Source: Theropithecus gelada (lineage: Eukaryota; Chordata; Mammalia; Primates; Cercopithecidae). Taken from it: a DNA stretch of 64,000 nucleotides. Numbering within the stretch: the stretch's first letter is position 1; every line of letters starts with the position of its first letter. The stretch covers positions 55,649,888 through 55,713,887 of the forward strand of contig NC_037686.1 of assembly GCF_003255815.1 (NCBI RefSeq), written 5' to 3'. A model generated the notes under the pieces. The model was not told the origin of the DNA. It saw nothing but the letters and a program-made list of their open reading frames with translations, and did no database searches. The translations under genes were made by a program, and so were the position numbers. Of this stretch, positions 22,241 through 32,562 are shown piece by piece.

Positions 22241-22560
22241 TTTTTGTTTGTTTTGTTTTGTTTTGTTTTTGTTTTGGAGACAGAGCCTCACTCTGTTGCC
22301 TGGCTGGAGTGCAATGGTGCGATCTTGACTCACTGCAACCTCCGCCCCCCAGGTTCATTCAAGTGATTCTCCTGCCTCAGCCTCCTCAGTAGCTGGGACT
22401 ACAGGCACCCGCCACCATGCCTGGCTAATTTTTGTAGTTTTAGTAGAGACAGGGTTTCGCCACGTTGGCCAGGCTGGTCTCAAACTCCTGACCTCAAGTA
22501 ATCCACCCATCTTGGCCTCCCAAAGTGCTGGGATTACAGGCATGAGCCACCACGCCTGGC
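22241..22560 (-). repeat. Alu (S-like)
   Basis: (GTTTT)n tail, GGAGACAGAGCCTCACTCTG, ending CACGCCTGGC. The duplication CCAAAAGGTT flanks it. Confidence 0.92.
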
Positions 22561-24104
22561 CCAAAAGGTTAATATTTGAAAACGCTGTATAGTTAATACC
22601 TGGATGAATGTTACAGTTTTCTGCATTTTTTATTTGAGTATTTCATAATAATCCAAACATTTTAAACCTAAACAAAAAGAAAATTAAAATGCTTCTTTTT
22701 ACATAGAAGAATGTGATGCTCCCAAAGAGCCAGTATTTGTGGAATAAATATCCAGGTGGAAGGATATTTTGGGCATGACCCACTTCAGGAGGATTCAGGT
22801 TCTCTCTTGCCATTTAGTTCTTACAGAGTCATTGACTTGATCCCCCATGTCTGTTGATTCTGTGTGATATCTTTTGAGCTCATCCTGTTTTCTCCTCTCC
22901 TCCCATCCCTCTACTGCACACACCCTCTCTCCCCAGCTGTTATAGTGAAAGTACTTCTCAACCCCCACCTGGTCTGTTGTGCTTCCTGTGAGAGCTGATT
23001 GCCTTGTTGTCATTTTCCCTCTGCAGGTTAGCCCTATTTTTGTTTCCCGCTATTTTTTACATTTCTTGGTTTTGTTTTATTTTGTATTTTTAAAAATTTA
23101 AGCCTTTTCCTTCATCAAAGTAACACCCTATATAGATTTTTAAAGGTCTTAATAAGCAGTGAAGTTTACAGTAAGAAGTAGGTGCCTAAAGTTCCAGCCC
23201 ATCCCTATATCCAAGTCCTGCTGCTTGGACAACCCTTTTGCATCTTTTGGCTCTTTCTGCTGTTTTCCTTTCTCTTTCTAAATATTATGCATATACTGCT
23301 ATGTTTTGATTTTTCATTATTGGACATTATATGTTGACCCATTACTAAGGAAGATCAGGATTTCATTCATTTGCATTGTCTCACACTCCCTCTATCCCAC
23401 ACCACATGTACTAACTTCTCTTTCCCCTATCCTCTCAATATATAGGTATTAATTTTTGGTTAAGTCAGTACTCACTATTTACGTTATTATGAGCCTGGAA
23501 CTTATAAAAGCTAAGGGATTTAATTGCAGTGATTATATTTCCTTTCTTGTGCTGGCTTGATAGCAGCCTCACTTTATCACTTGTATACTTTTCTTTTTCC
23601 CTAGTATTTGTAAGCTTTCTGACAGAATTCTTATATTCCTCTCAGCACCTTTTTCTTGGAGACTTTTTTCTTCCTGGAGCCAGGGTAGGTGCTTGTTCTT
23701 CTGGCCTGCTACACAGCAAAGACAGTGTGTGGACCTTTTCCTCGGGGGGTGTCAGTTTACTAGAGAAACCCTTTGGTATTCTGCCAGGGCAATGCATGCC
23801 AAGATTCAGGGTAGTGAGTGCAAAAGAGAGGAGGAATCTCAAGGTTTAGTATGTGGATTTTAATTTAACTTCCCTGTTTTCAGAACAGTGTTTTCTGTTA
23901 TGCTTGGTAACTTTTTTTCTTTTCAATTTATGAGAAATATTTCGACACTTAAGTAATTACAAAGAATTAAACAATACTATAGATTATACCATTGTCCTTT
24001 GACAATCATGTCTTATTTTAACTTCCATAAACCAGTTTCTGTAGCATTGCATGCATACCAAATTGATAAAGGATAACTTCAGACTATTTTAGATAAAAGT
24101 TGGA
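22561..24104. other. unique intron sequence
   Basis: About 1.5 kb with no recognised interspersed repeat. Overlapping open frames on both strands near 23529-23849 contain no known motif. Confidence 0.4.
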
Positions 24105-24105
24105 T

Positions 24106-24362
24106 CTTGCCTGTAATCCTAGCACTTTGGGAGGCTAAGGTGGGTGGATGATTTGAGGTCGAAACCTGTCTCTACTAAAAATACAAAAAAATAGCTAGGC
24201 GTCATGGCGCACACCTGTAATCCCAGCTCCTTGGGAGCCTAAGGCAGGAGAATCGCTTGAACCTGGGAGGCAGAGGTTGCAGTAAGCCGAAATGGTGCCA
24301 CTGCACTCTCCAGCCTGAGCGACAGAGCGAGACTCTGTCTCAGAAAAAAAAAAAAAAAAAAA
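24106..24362 (+). repeat. 5'-truncated, internally deleted Alu
   Basis: Begins at GCCTGTAATCC, lacking the first two dozen bases, and loses the ..CAGGAGTTCGAGACCAGCCTGG.. segment. Ends in A19. Flanks AAAAGTTGGATCTT and AAAAGGTGTATCTT look like a diverged target duplication, so truncation probably happened at insertion. Confidence 0.85.
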
Positions 24363-25585
24363 GGTGTATCTTAAAATTGTATATGTAAACATTAACATTA
24401 AATGTACACATTTAGTTAATACTTTGTTTTAATGACATTTGTTTTCTGTAATTTCCCAAACCTATCATTGATCAGAAAGATAATTGTAAAGAACACAGGT
24501 CTGATAAGACAGTATCACTGAGCCTTCATGTGGTATGAAAGGAGATAAAAGAGTCTTTGATATTACCAGATGGACTTCTGGAATTCTCTTTTTAGAGACC
24601 ATAGGTTCAGTAATCAGCATCTCAGAAAATGAGTATATTACACTGAGACTGAAATATTTTGAATATAAAAGTAAACCAAGTCACTGGACATGAGCCATCT
24701 TTCAGCTGTTGGCTTAAAATCTTAAGATGAATCATTGAGAATACTCAAGCTGTATGTATAACTAAATAAGAAATTCACTCAGTGGTTTTCATTCTCTTAT
24801 TGCTCTATACTTTGACAAACTATTCTCTCTCCTCCAAATTACCTCCCTGATGCTTTGACAAACTATTCTCTCTCTTCCAAATTACCTCCCTGGGTCAAAT
24901 GAAGGGCCAAAGAAAGCAGTTTCCCTGGTCATCATGCTGTGATGTAGTATGCCTGATGTCTTTGAATCAGGGACTCTGGTTCATTTTATTCCAGGGAATT
25001 AACTGTCTTCTGCTGGCATTGGGAAGAGCAGTAACCTTTTGGAAATTTGTAGAAGTATAACAAAAATATAGAAAAGGCAGATATGAGTGTAAAACTTGAT
25101 GGATTTCCACAAAGTGAACACATCCGTGTAACCAGTATACATATCGAGGAAGAGAATATTACCAGCACTCCAGAAACCATCCTTGTACCCTTCTCTTTGT
25201 TACCCTAAATATCATCACTATCCTGACTTAGAACATCATGAAATAGTTTCACCTGTCTTTGTACTTGATCTAAATGGAACACACAATGTGTGTTTGAGTC
25301 CAGCTTCTTTCACTGACTTTTCTTTTAAAAAAGCAAAACAAAGCATACCAAGTGACATATTATCAGCTTGTACTTTGTACTGTGTAGTATAAGGCAGTGG
25401 TTTTGATTTGTTTAAGGTAGAGAATTTTAAAATTTTACACTGCAATAAAAGATTTCTGTTTTATTCTTTCTGTTGCTTTAAGCATGGGGAAGGTAGGCCT
25501 AGGAGAGTTGCTATGTGGCATTGGAGTAACTGGTAAAGCTGCTGTTGTATTGTTCTTTGGAAAAAACTAGGCTTTAAACCAGTTT
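24363..25585. other. intron sequence with a local tandem duplication
   Basis: No interspersed repeat recognised. A duplicated 40-bp block lies at 24810-24892 (listed separately). Confidence 0.4.
24810..24892. repeat. tandem duplication, unit about 43 bp
   Basis: Copies at 24810-24849 and 24853-24892 share CTTTGACAAACTATTCTCTC and AAATTACCTCCCTG, with one C/T difference between them. Confidence 0.95.
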
Positions 25586-25587
25586 CT

Positions 25588-25902
25588 CTTTCTTTTTATT
25601 TTGAGACAGAGTCTCGCTCTGTCGCCCAGGCTGGAGTACACTGGCACAATCTCGGCTCGGCTTACTGCAACCTCTGCCTCCCAGGTTCAAGCGATTCTTT
25701 TGCCTCAGCCTCCTGAGTAGCTGGGACTACAGGCACACGCCAACACGCCCGGCTAATTTTTGTATTTTTGGTAGAGACGGGGGCGGGGGGGGGCAGTCTC
25801 ACCATATTGGCCAGGCTGGTCTCGAACTTCTGACCTTGTGATCTGCCAGCCTTGGCCTCCCAAAGCGCTGGGATTACAGGTGTGAGCCACTGCGCCCAGC
25901 CA
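25588..25902 (-). repeat. Alu (S/Y-like) with G-run expansion
   Basis: Flanked by ACCAGTTTCTCTTTCT / ACCAGTTTCTTTTTC. The loop normally reading GAGACGGGGTTTCACC is replaced by five Gs, a C and nine Gs at 25779-25793. Confidence 0.92.
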
Positions 25903-27015
25903 CCAGTTTCTTTTTCATTACACACTACTATGAGGTGTTTGTCTCCCACTTCCATTGCCCAAGAAAGATTTTTATTGCTAAGATTCCAGAGTAATAGGCT
26001 GATAAGTACACACATGCACATATACTCCCCTCATACACACATATATTTAATACTAGGAGTTAAATGTATAATGTGTATTTAAGAAAGTCATGTTAGTACT
26101 GCAGAAAGCATTAATGTGGTTTTTAAATGTCCAGTCACCTAGTGTGGTGGCTTCGAAATACACCATATATTTAGTTGCTTATTTTTATTTGTGTGTTTAG
26201 GAATTTGTGGTAATCTCTAATGTATGTTTCACAGGGGACATTTTAATTGCCAAAGGGCAGTTTATTTTTATGTTTTTACCTACGTTTCAAGAAATTAAGT
26301 TTTAGGTTACAGTGTTAGGGCAAATAGCCAGGGAGAAACTTAAAGTACAATGTGATTATAACAGGTGGGAGTTCTGAGACATTTTATCTTAAGCACATAT
26401 CCCCTCAATTTTTCTTTCTACTACAAATTTTCATCTTTAACAAATGAGCTATTTTCACAGAACATTTAAATTGGTATTTGCACCAACATTCTAAATCTGG
26501 AAAGATGGCATGCTGATGTACACACACAGGTCAGCAGTTTCAGAGGAAAAACATTGTTCTTGGAACGAGTGCTGTTTGTTTTTCCTTTATTGGCATTGGA
26601 ACTCTTCAAGTTAGTTTTCAAAATATAGAGGAGAGGCAAACTTCAGGGTAATTTTTGGTGGTTTTGATGGTTTCTTTCCTGATTATATGTGTCACTAATA
26701 ACTATAATACATTGTTTAATTCTTTTATTCATAGATAGTACTTCATTTATGTTAACTATATCTCTAGATGACTCAGATAGTCTTAATACTAAGATTATTG
26801 TTATTTGCAATAGGGAATGATTTTTCATAAAATATGGTAAGTTTCTTTGTAGAGTCAGTGAAGAAGACAACTTTTTGCTGATTTAAATTCAAGGGATATA
26901 ATTTTTCCCCCTTCTCTTAATTTCATGTTTTTAATATGATAGCAAAGCTGTATGAACTTATTCACACTAAATTATAATGGTGTTTGAACATTTTACTGCC
27001 CTGTTAAATTTAAAT
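25903..27015. other. unique intron sequence
   Basis: AT-rich. Short CACACATA repeats near 26010-26045. No exon recognised. Confidence 0.4.
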
Positions 27016-27025
27016 TTAGCTCTGT

Positions 27026-27348
27026 TTTTTTGTTTGTCTGTTTGTTTGTTTGCTTGTTTGTTTTTTGAGACGGAGTTTCACTCTTGTCGCCCAGGCTGGA
27101 GTACAATGGTGCAATCTCGGCTCACTGCAACCTCCGCCTCCTGGGTTCAAGCAATTCTACTGCCTCAGCCTCCTGAGTAGCTGGGATTACAAGTGTGCAC
27201 TACCACACCTAGCCTAATTTTTGTATTATTAGTAAAGATGGAGTTTCACCATGTTGACCAGTCTGGTCTCCAACTCCTGACCTCAGGTGATCTGCCTGCC
27301 TCAGCCTCCCAAAGTGCTGGGATTACAGGCATGAGCCACTACGCCTGA
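27026..27348 (-). repeat. Alu (S-like), first of two at one site
   Basis: (GTTT)n tail, GAGACGGAGTTTCACTCTTG, ending TACGCCTGACC. Preceded by TTTAGCTCTG and followed by CTTAGCTCTTATAA. Confidence 0.9.
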
Positions 27349-27368
27349 CCAAACTTAGCTCTTATAAA

Positions 27369-27675
27369 TTTTTTCTTTTTTTTTTTTTTTTTTTTACAGT
27401 CTTGGTCTGACCTCCCCCAGGATGGAGTACAGTGGTGTAATCTTGGCTCACTGCAGCCTCCGTCTCCCCGGCTTAGGCGATTCTCCTGTCTCAGCCTCCT
27501 GAGTAGCTGGGATTACAGGCATGTGCCACCATGCCTGGCAAATTTTTGTATTTTTAGTACAGACGGGGTTTCACGATGTTGGCCAGGTTGGTCTTGAACT
27601 CCTCACCTCAGGTGATCTGCCTGCCTTGGCCTCTCAAAGGGCTGGGATCATAGGCATGAGCCACTGCATCTGGCC
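27369..27675 (-). repeat. Alu (S-like), second of two at one site
   Basis: Long T tail, diverged head ACAGTCTTGGTCTGACCTCC, ending TGCATCTGGCC. TAGCTCTTATAA occurs on both sides. Confidence 0.9.
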
Positions 27676-28040
27676 TAGCTCTTATAACTGTGCCATTTAT
27701 TTATCATTTATTAAAGATTTATAGGGAGGATCATTGAAGGACCTAGAGTTTGTAAATATAGAGGAGGCAAAACGTTACCTGTGCCCTCTAAAAGCCTCCA
27801 CCTGGGTCTGAGAACTAAATGGACATAAGGCATTAGCTGGAGAAAAGTGTACAGATTTTTACATGTACATAGGAACCCCCATGGGAAAATGAAGACCTAA
27901 AGAAGTGGCAAAATCTTAAGTGCTTACATACTAGGTTGAACACAGAGGAAATTGTGGAAAAGTAAGTAAAATATATGGGGAGACCAAAGAAAGATGAGTT
28001 ATTTTAACAAATGTTGTTTGTACAGAATTGTCTTAGCCTC
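27676..28040. other. unique intron sequence
   Basis: No recognised feature. Confidence 0.4.
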
Positions 28041-28053
28041 CATTCCCTGTCTC

Positions 28054-28240
28054 TTTTTTTTTTTTTTTTTTTTTTTTTTTGAGACGGAGTCTCGCTGTGT
28101 CGCCCAGGCTGGAGTGCAGTGGCGGGATCTCAGCTCACTGCAAGCTCCGCCTCCCAGGTTCACGCCATTCTCCTGCCTCAGCCTCCCGAGTAGCTGGGAC
28201 TACAGGTGCCCGCCACCTCGCCCGGCTAGTTTTTTGTATT
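28054..28240 (-). repeat. AluY-type, right end interrupted by another Alu
   Basis: T27 tail at 28054-28080, GAGACGGAGTCTCGCTGTGT, then CACCTCGCCCGGCTAGTTTT. It breaks off at TTTTTGTATTTC, where the next Alu tail begins. Confidence 0.88.
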
Positions 28241-28519
28241 TCTTTTTTTTTCTTTTTTGAGACGGAGTCTCGCTCTGCCGCCCAGGCTGGAGTGCAGTGG
28301 CCGGATCTCAGCTCACTGCAAGCTCCGCCTCCCGGGTTCACGCCATTCTCCTGCCTCAGCCTCCCAAGTAGCTGGGACTACAGGCGCCCGCCACCTCGCC
28401 CGGCTAGTTTTTTGTATTTTTTAGTAGAGACGGGGGTTTCACAGTGTTAGCCAGGATGGTCTCGATCTCCTGACCTCGTGATCCGCCCGTCTCGGCCTCC
28501 CAAAGTGCTGGGATTACAG
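28241..28519 (-). repeat. AluYR-type (Old World monkey lineage)
   Basis: Carries GTGGCCGGATCTCAGCTCAC and CACCTCGCCCGGCTAGTTTT. I associate these variants with cercopithecid-specific AluYR subfamilies. It ends early at GGATTACAGGC. Confidence 0.8.
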
Positions 28520-28526
28520 GCCCCTG

Positions 28527-28820
28527 TCTCTTTTTTTGTTGTTGTTGTTGAGACGGAGTCTGGCTCTGTCGCCCGGGCTGGAGTGCAGTGGCGCAATCTC
28601 GGCTCACTGCAAGCTCCGCCTCCCGGGTTCACGCCATTCTGCCTCCGAGTAGCTGGGACTACAGGCGCGCACCACTACGCCCGCCTAATTTTTTGTATTT
28701 TTAGTAGAGACGGGGTTTCACCGTGTTAGCCAGGATGGTCTTGATCTCTTGACCTCGTGATCCGCCCGCGTCGGCCTCCCAAAGTGCTGGGATTACAGGC
28801 GTGAGCCACCGCGCCCGGCC
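28527..28820 (-). repeat. AluY-type, third in the cluster
   Basis: (GTT)n tail, GAGACGGAGTCTGGCTCTGT, ending CCGCGCCCGGCC. Short internal deletion at CCATTCTGCCTCCGAGTAGC. The site text (C)CCTGTCTCTTT precedes it and ATTCCTTGTCTCTT follows. Confidence 0.9.
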
Positions 28821-28923
28821 ATTCCTTGTCTCTTGTGGTCAGAATGTTGCTTTCCTCCTGCTACGCAGAGGGCATCTTTCACAAGGGAGTTTTGTTTCTT
28901 GATTTCAAGAAGGGGAGGTCAGA

Positions 28924-29213
28924 GGCCAGGTGCAGTGGCTCACACCTATAATCTCGGCTTGGGAGGCCGAGCTGGGCGAATCACTTGAGGCCAGGAGTTT
29001 GAAACCAACCTGGCCAACATGGTGAAACCTTGTCTCAACTAAAACTACAAAAATTAGCCAGTGTGGTGGTGGGCACCTGTTATCCGAGCTACTCCAGAGG
29101 CTGAGGCAGAAGAATCACTTGAACCTGGGAGGTGGAGGTTGCAGTGAGTGGAGATCGCGCCACTGCACTCCAGCCTGGGGGACAGAGCGAGACTCAGTCT
29201 CAAAAAAAAAAAA
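28924..29213 (+). repeat. Alu (S-like), first of a direct pair
   Basis: Head GGCCAGGTGCAGTGGCTCAC, A tail at 29202-29213. Preceded by AGGGGAGGTCAGAG. Confidence 0.9.
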
Positions 29214-29216
29214 TTA

Positions 29217-29526
29217 GGTGGGGCACGGTGGCTCACGCCTATAATCCCAGCACTTTGGGAGGCTAAGGTGAGTGCATTATTTGAGGTCAGGAGTTCAGGA
29301 CCAACCTGGCCAACATGGTGAAATCCCGCCACTACTAAAAATACAAAAATTAGCCAGGCGTGGTGGCAGGCGCCTGTAGTCCCAGCTACTCAGGAGGCTG
29401 AGGCAGGAGAATCACTTGAATCCGGAAGGTGGAGGTTGCAGTGAGCTGAGACTGAGCCACTGCATTCCAGCCTGGGCAACAGAGCAAAACTCTGCCTCAA
29501 AGAGAGAGAAAAAAAAAGGGAAGAAA
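29217..29526 (+). repeat. Alu (S-like), second of a direct pair
   Basis: Head GGTGGGGCACGGTGGCTCAC, ending in AAAGAGAGAGAAAAAAAAAG. Followed by AGGGGAGGTCAGAG at 29527-29540, the same word that precedes the first Alu. Confidence 0.9.
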
Positions 29527-29540
29527 AGGGGAGGTCAGAG

Positions 29541-29741
29541 CACTCCTTTTAACACCTGCTGTTTTTCAAGTGCGTTTGGCTCAATATAATCCTTATGCCA
29601 AAGTGGTATATTTTGGGGTAGCGTATTCTGCACTCCTTCCTAAGGCTTGATAGATCGGAGAGTTCTTTTATGGTGATATCCTGCCATGTTTAGAAAAAGG
29701 AATAGGAGAATGAAGTCAAAAGCAAAGTTTGATAGTAATAA

Positions 29742-29780
<39 letters not shown>

Positions 29781-30243
29781 CCAGTAACTTCGTCTGTGGT
29801 ACTTGGAAAGTTTGTCACTTAAGTTCAACTAAAATGTCTTTATCTTAGACTATTTTAATTACTAATTATTTCTACCAACCAGTTTAAGAGAGAAGCCTCT
29901 GTTCTAGTAAGTACTTGCCAAATTGGTGATAATTAAAATACACTTAAAGTGTTTAATTCTATGTGTGGAAATTAGAAAAAATATAAAATAACTACTTCAT
30001 AAATAGAAATATAATGTTTCAATTCTTTTTTTATGGTTGGTGGTTATCGCTTCCATTAATAAAGGAAGTGGATCCACATGGATCTGCTTTCTGGCTTTCG
30101 CTGTTTGTAAATAAATTGGTATAGAGAAACAAAACTAGCACAGCTAGAAGGTCCTAGCTGGTTCTAGAAATGGAGTTACTTTTATAGGGAGAGCACTATA
30201 ATTTCAGTAGAAGTTGGTATTTTAAATGACTTGATAAATCATG
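29541..30243. other. unique intron sequence with a GT microsatellite
   Basis: No exon recognised. Contains the (GT)n tract listed separately. Confidence 0.4.
29743..29779. repeat. (GT)n microsatellite
   Basis: About 17-18 uninterrupted GT units. Confidence 0.97.
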
Positions 30244-30245
30244 TA

Positions 30246-30440
30246 CAGTAACTCCTCATTTAATGTCTTGTGTAATGAAACCAGTTTTACCATAGGTTAA
30301 TGGACATAAACAAGAGTTAAGTTCTTAGGGCATATTTCTGGTCACAACACCACGAAACTACTAAATAAACATCAAAACACTTTTAGTATTAAACATTGCA
30401 GTAAATATGAGCTATCCATATACTTAAGAAAGATTAGTAA
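30246..30440 (+). mobile_element. DNA-transposon-like MER relic
   Basis: Starts TA|CAGTAACTCCTCATTTAAT and contains GGCATATTTCTGGTCACAAC and AAACATTGCAGTAAATATGA. It resembles a common Tc/mariner-derived non-autonomous element, family not assigned. No coding capacity. Confidence 0.5.
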
Positions 30441-30442
30441 AG

Positions 30443-30723
30443 GGCCGGGCACGGTGGCTCATGCTTGTAATCCCAGCACTTTGGGAGGTCAATGCAGGCG
30501 AATCACGAGGTCACGATTTCGAGACCAGCCTGACCAACATGGTGAAAACCTGTCTCTACTAAAAATACAAAAATTAGCTGGGCGTGGTGGTGCATGCCTA
30601 TAACTTGTGAGGCTAAGACAGGAGAATTGCTTGAACCCGGGAGATGGAGTTTGTGGTGAGCCGAGATCACGCTATTGCACTCCAGCCTGAACAATCAGAG
30701 CGAAACTCCATCTCAAAAAAAAA
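30443..30723 (+). repeat. Alu (S/Y-like) with right-arm deletion
   Basis: Head GGCCGGGCACGGTGGCTCAT. Missing the TCCCAGCTACT segment (ATGCCTATAACTTGTGAGGC instead). A9 tail. Confidence 0.9.
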
Positions 30724-30754
30724 TGAAATAAAATAAATAAAAACAAGTAAGATA

Positions 30755-31052
30755 GACCGGTTGAGGTGACTCACGCCTATAATCCCATCACTTTGGGAGG
30801 CCGAGGCAGGCGGATTACCTGAGGTCAGGAATTCGAGACCAGCCTGACCAACATGTCGAAACCCTATCTCTACTAAAAATACAAAAACTTAGCCGGGCAT
30901 GGTTATGCGCACCTGCAATCCCAGCTATTCGGGAGACTGAGGCATGAGAATCGCCTGACCCCGGGAGACAGAGGTTGCAGTAAGCTGAGATTGTGCCACT
31001 GCACTCCAACCTGGGCGACAGAGCAAGACTCCATCTCAAAAAACAAACAAAA
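30755..31052 (+). repeat. Alu (S-like)
   Basis: ACCGGTTGAGGTGACTCACG head, ending TCTCAAAAAACAAACAAAAA. Same orientation as the previous Alu. Confidence 0.9.
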
Positions 31053-31168
31053 AGGGTAATTATTTACCCAGTTTTTCCAGTTCAAGTTGCTGGTGGCTGA
31101 AGCTTCTCCTGGCAGCTAAGAGTGCCAGACAGGAACCAGCCCTGGGTAGGACAGCATCCCGTCACAGG

Positions 31169-31175
31169 GTGCGCG

Positions 31176-31224
<49 letters not shown>
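31169..31224. repeat. alternating GT(GC)n(AC)n microsatellite
   Basis: 56 bp of strict purine/pyrimidine alternation: a GCGCGC block (31171-31184) joined to an ACACAC block (31185-31224). Confidence 0.97.
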
Positions 31225-31226
<2 letters not shown>

Positions 31227-31466
31227 AACTCTGTCTCTGTCTCTCACTCGCCATGTGGACACACTGGTGAACGTAATGTGCACAGCTTTGGGATGTGGGA
31301 GGAAATGAGTACCCCAAGAAAACCCACACAGACAGAGGAGGATGGGCAAACTTCACAAAGGCAGTGGTCCTCACCAGGAATTGATTTTTCCCTCGTTAAC
31401 ATTATAGCTAAATGACATTGAATGAAATGACATTGTTCGAGGACCTGCTATATATCTGTAGAATTA

Positions 31467-31762
31467 TTATTATTATTTTTTGAGACGGAGTCTCGCTCTG
31501 CCTCTTGGACTGGAATACAGTGGCGCAATCTCGGCTCACTGCAACCTCCGCCTCCCGGGTTCAAGCGATTCTCATGCCTCAGCCTCTCGAGTAGCTGGGA
31601 GTATAGGTGCGTGCCACCACTTCTGGTTAATTTTTTGTATTTTTAGTATAGATGGAGTTTCACTGTGTTAGCCAGGATGGTCTCGGTCTCCTGACCTTAT
31701 GATCTGCCCACCTCGGCCTTCCAAAATGCTGGGATTATAGGCATGAGGCATCGCGTACGGCC
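31467..31762 (-). repeat. Alu (Y-like)
   Basis: (ATT)n tail, GAGACGGAGTCTCGCTCTGC, ending CGCGTACGGCC. The duplication CTGTAGAATT flanks it. Confidence 0.92.
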
Positions 31763-32123
31763 TGTAGAATTCTTAATGTGATTTTTATCATATATGATAC
31801 AAAAATAGACAAAAAAAAAAAGTACCACCAGCGATTTTGTTTTCTTAACATTCTCCTTTGGATATTGAATTTTGCCATTGTGTGTTACTATTGTCCCCTG
31901 ACAGTTTTATAAAATTCTGTGTAATAGTTAAGCCTGTTTTTGTAAAGATACTGTGACGCATGGGAATACAGTATGGCCTTAACTTTTATCACCTTTGTTT
32001 TCTATATTTATCTTGTGTGCTCTGCTTGGCTTTGTGTTCTGAGAGGGCAGGAATCAAGTCCCCCTCAGAGGTCATTACTGTTGCTGGGTGAACATTAAAT
32101 AGATACTCCATAAATGGATGCAC
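31763..32123. other. intron sequence, possible L2 remnant
   Basis: CTGAGAGGGCAGGAATCAAG and TAAATAGATACTCCATAAAT near 32040-32115 resemble an L2 end. Otherwise unique. Confidence 0.4.
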
Positions 32124-32164
32124 ACTTGAGTGAATGGTGGTGGACATACTTGAGTGAATGGTGG
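32124..32164. repeat. tandem duplication, unit 24 bp
   Basis: ACTTGAGTGAATGGTGG at 32124-32140 and again at 32148-32164. Confidence 0.95.
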
Positions 32165-32196
32165 CGGAATTGTCTTTATTCATGCAATTATATGTA

Positions 32197-32250
32197 TTCT
32201 TTGCAAAAGGTATTTGTAGCAACTTCTTTGCAAAAGGGATTTATAGCAAC
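32197..32250. repeat. tandem duplication, unit 27 bp
   Basis: Exactly adjacent 27-bp copies sharing TTCTTTGCAAAAGG and TAGCAAC, with two differences. An Alu begins just after the second copy. Confidence 0.95.
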
Positions 32251-32252
32251 TT

Positions 32253-32562
32253 TTTTTTTTTAATTTTGTTTTTTGAGATGGAGTCTCACTCTATCCTCCC
32301 CCACAGGTTGGAGTGCAGTGGCTTGATCTCAGCTCACTGTAACCTGTGCCTCCTGAGTTCAAGTGATTCTCCTGCCTCAGCCTCCCGAGTAGCTGGGATT
32401 ACAGGTGCACGCCACCACACCCGGCTAATTTTTGTATTTTTAGTAAAAACGGGGTTTCACCATGTTGGCCAGGCTGGTCCTGAACTCCTGACCTCAGATG
32501 ATCTGCCTGCCTCAGCCTCTCAAAGTGCTGGGATTACAGGCGTGAGCCACTGTGCCTGGCCT
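32253..32562 (-). repeat. Alu (S-like)
   Basis: GAGATGGAGTCTCACTCTAT to TGTGCCTGGCC. TAGCAACTT occurs before and after. Confidence 0.92.
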
